Source: Trebonia sp. (lineage in GTDB: Bacteria; Actinomycetota; Actinomycetes; Streptosporangiales; Streptosporangiaceae). Taken from it: a DNA stretch of 7,061 bases. The stretch covers positions 1 to 7,061 of the forward strand of contig JASHPP010000454.1 in assembly GCA_030038035.1 (NCBI GenBank), in the 5' to 3' direction. The notes below the pieces were generated by a model. It worked only from the letters and a program-made list of their open reading frames with translations. It did not search any database and had not been told where the DNA came from. A program made the position numbers and the translations under genes. Positions 4,885 to 7,061 of the stretch are shown one piece after another (positions within the stretch are counted from its first letter, which is position 1; every line of letters starts with the position of its first letter).

Positions 4885-7061
4885 ATGACGCTTACCGAAC
4901 TGCTGCCCGCGCGAACGCCTGCCGTGGCTGTTGGCACACAAGTGACTGCAGGGGTGGAAGCGTCGCCTGGTGGGGCGGGGGCGCTGGGGCCCGGGACGCC
5001 GGAGGCCGGGCCCGCTGCTGTCGGCCCGGCCGATCCCGATGCCGTCTTCAACGCGTTCGCCGGGTGGGCGAAGGCGCAGGGGCTCGACCTGTACCCGCAC
5101 CAGGAAGAGGCGCTCATCGAGGTCGTGACCGGCGCGAACGTGATCTTGTCCACGCCCACCGGGTCCGGCAAGAGCCTGGTCGCGACCGGGGCGCACTTCG
5201 CCGCGCTCGCGGCCGGCCAGCGCAGCTATTACACCGCGCCGATCAAGGCGCTGGTGTCGGAGAAGTTCTTCGCGCTCTGCGACGCCTTCGGAGCGAAAAA
5301 CGTCGGCATGATGACGGGCGACGCGAGTGTCAACCCCAGGGCGCCGATCATCTGCTGCACCGCCGAAGTCCTGGCCAGCATCGCCCTGCGCGACGGCGCG
5401 GACGCCGACGTCGGGCAGGTCGTGATGGACGAGTTCCACTTCTACGCCGACCCGGACCGGGGCTGGGCGTGGCAGGTGCCGCTGATCGAACTGCCGAGGG
5501 CGCAGTTCGTCCTGATGTCGGCGACCCTCGGCGACGTCACGCGCTTCAGGGACGACCTGACCCGGCGCACCGGACGGCAGACCGCCGTCATCAAGAACGC
5601 GATACGGCCGGTGCCGCTGATCTTCTCCTACCTCGTCCAGCCGCTGCGCGAGACGCTCGAGGAACTGCTCACGACCAGCCAGGCACCGGTGTACGTCGTC
5701 TACTTCACGCAGGCGCAGGCACTGGAACAGGCGCAGGCGCTGATGAGCACGAACGTGTGCACCCGGCAGGAAAAGGACGCGATCGCCGAGGTCATCGGGG
5801 ACTTCCGGTTCGCCGCCGGGTTCGGGAAGACCCTGTCCCGGCTGGTGCGGCACGGCATCGGGGTGCACCACGCCGGCATGCTGCCCAAATACAGAAGGCT
5901 CGTCGAGACGCTGGCCCAGGCCGGCCTGCTCAAGGTCATCTGCGGCACCGACACGCTCGGCGTCGGGATCAACGTGCCGATCCGCACGGTCGTGTTCACC
6001 GCGCTGTCGAAGTTCGACGGCAAGCGGACCCGGCTGCTGCACGCCCGCGAGTTCCACCAGATCGCCGGGCGCGCGGGCCGTGCCGGGTTCGACACCGCCG
6101 GGCGCGTCGTCGTGCAGGCACCCGAGCACGTGGTGGAGAACGAGCGCGCCCTGGCCAAGGCCGGCGACGACCCAAGGGCGCGCCGCAAGGTCGTGAAGAA
6201 GAAGCCGCCCGAGGGCTTCGTCTCCTGGGGGAAGCCGACGTTCGAGCGGCTCGTCGCCGCCGAACCTGAGCCGCTCACGTCGAGCTTCACCGTGACCCAC
6301 GCGATGGTGCTGAACGTCATCGCCCGGCCGGGCAACGCCTATGCGGCCATGAAGCACCTGCTCACCGACAACCACGAGGACCGCGGGCGGCAGCGCGGGC
6401 ACATCCACCGCGCAATCGAGATCTACCGGGCGCTGCTGGCCGGCGGCGTCGTCGAGCGCCTCGACGAGCCGGACGAGATGGGCAGGTACGTCCGGCTCAC
6501 GGTCGACCTGCAGTACGACTTCGCGCTCAACCAGCCGCTGTCCCCGTTCGCGCTTGCCGCGATCGAACTGCTCGACGCCGGCTCCGACAGCTATCCGCTC
6601 GACGTGCTGTCGGTCATCGAGTCCACCCTGGACGACCCGCGCCAGGTGCTGTCCGCGCAGCAGTTCCGCGCCCGCGGCGAGGCGGTCGCGGCGATGAAGG
6701 CCGAAGGCGTCGACTACGAGACCCGCCTGGAGCTCCTGGACGACGTCAGCTACCCCAGGCCGCTGCAGGACCTGCTCGAGACCGCCTACGACATCTACCG
6801 CCGCGGCCACCCCTGGGTGGGCGACTACGAGGTGTCGCCCAAGGCCGTCGTCCGCGACATGTTCGAGCGGGCGATGACGTTCACCGAGTTCGTGCACTTC
6901 TACGGCCTGTCACGGTCCGAGGGCCTAGTGCTGCGCTACCTGGCCGACGCCTACAAGGCGCTGCGGCAGACCGTGCCCGACGAGGCGAAGACCGAGGAGC
7001 TCACCGACCTCATCGAGTGGCTGGGCGAGCTCGTCAGGCAGGTCGACTCGAGCCTGATCGA
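4885..7061 (+). CDS. DExH-box helicase with DUF3516 C-terminal region (3' partial)
   Basis: This is an ATP-dependent SF2 helicase of the Ski2-like group, probably acting on RNA or DNA; the cellular role of this actinobacterial family is not established to my knowledge. The first 725 residues are visible and the gene continues past the right edge. Motifs in order: Walker A TPTGSGKS (90-97, Lys96), motif Ia TAPIKAL (from 117), TGDASVNP (from 144), TAEV (159-162), motif II DEFH (182-185), SAT (212-214), motif V region CGTDTLGVGIN (353-363) and motif VI QIAGRAGRAG (392-401). After a basic linker (KVVKKKPPEGF, to about 445) the helical DUF3516-type region follows, including TVDLQYDFALNQPLSPFALAAIELLD and RQTVPDEAKTEELTDLIEWLGELVRQVDSSL. 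ATG 4885 gives MTLTELLP, similar to the start I recall for relatives; an in-frame ATG at 4843 is an alternative, and an in-frame stop lies at 4681. Residues 10-50 are an Ala/Gly/Pro/Val-rich linker with weaker third-position bias. A weak GGA lies 6 bases before the ATG. Confidence 0.92.
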   Translation, partial: MTLTELLPARTPAVAVGTQVTAGVEASPGGAGALGPGTPEAGPAAVGPADPDAVFNAFAGWAKAQGLDLYPHQEEALIEVVTGANVILSTPTGSGKSLVATGAHFAALAAGQRSYYTAPIKALVSEKFFALCDAFGAKNVGMMTGDASVNPRAPIICCTAEVLASIALRDGADADVGQVVMDEFHFYADPDRGWAWQVPLIELPRAQFVLMSATLGDVTRFRDDLTRRTGRQTAVIKNAIRPVPLIFSYLVQPLRETLEELLTTSQAPVYVVYFTQAQALEQAQALMSTNVCTRQEKDAIAEVIGDFRFAAGFGKTLSRLVRHGIGVHHAGMLPKYRRLVETLAQAGLLKVICGTDTLGVGINVPIRTVVFTALSKFDGKRTRLLHAREFHQIAGRAGRAGFDTAGRVVVQAPEHVVENERALAKAGDDPRARRKVVKKKPPEGFVSWGKPTFERLVAAEPEPLTSSFTVTHAMVLNVIARPGNAYAAMKHLLTDNHEDRGRQRGHIHRAIEIYRALLAGGVVERLDEPDEMGRYVRLTVDLQYDFALNQPLSPFALAAIELLDAGSDSYPLDVLSVIESTLDDPRQVLSAQQFRARGEAVAAMKAEGVDYETRLELLDDVSYPRPLQDLLETAYDIYRRGHPWVGDYEVSPKAVVRDMFERAMTFTEFVHFYGLSRSEGLVLRYLADAYKALRQTVPDEAKTEELTDLIEWLGELVRQVDSSLI

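Noticed and set aside
4834..6897. 687-codon minus-strand frame opposite the helicase gene
   Set aside because: It is an antisense shadow of the conserved helicase; its His/Asp/Arg/Val-rich product has no recognisable domain.

Overview
The window is very GC-rich. In its genes almost every third codon position is G or C, which points to a high-GC actinobacterium. The two best-matched products, a CtpE-type P-type ATPase and a DUF3516 helicase, are also typical of Actinobacteria. The species cannot be named from this sequence.

Layout: (1) bases 1-155 hold the 3' end of an unidentified plus-strand gene. (2) After a 41-base gap, which contains a plausible -10 box placed for leaderless transcription, comes a complete 554-residue glutamyl-tRNA synthetase (197-1861, plus). 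It resembles the clostridial form of the enzyme more than the usual actinobacterial one. (3) An 88-base convergent gap (1862-1949) holds two perfect GC-rich hairpins, one just after each stop codon; they are probable terminators. (4) A complete 857-residue CtpE-like cation P-type ATPase lies on the minus strand (1950-4523). It has a long disordered N-terminus and a small in-frame repeat in its nucleotide-binding domain. (5) A 361-base divergent intergenic region (4524-4884) is less GC-rich and contains two striking dyads: a perfect 20-bp inverted repeat with a 6-base loop, and a long imperfect hairpin whose inner and outer arms share one axis. (6) A plus-strand SF2 DExH helicase with a DUF3516 C-terminal region starts at about 4885 and runs off the right edge.

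The genes do not form an obvious pathway. They cover tRNA charging, probable calcium or other divalent cation transport, and RNA or DNA unwinding of unknown purpose. The least explained part is the divergent intergenic region. No tRNA, rRNA, CRISPR array, transposase or phage gene was seen. I see no clear evidence of a wholly new multi-gene system; the strongest leads are the two dyads and the unusual GluRS type.
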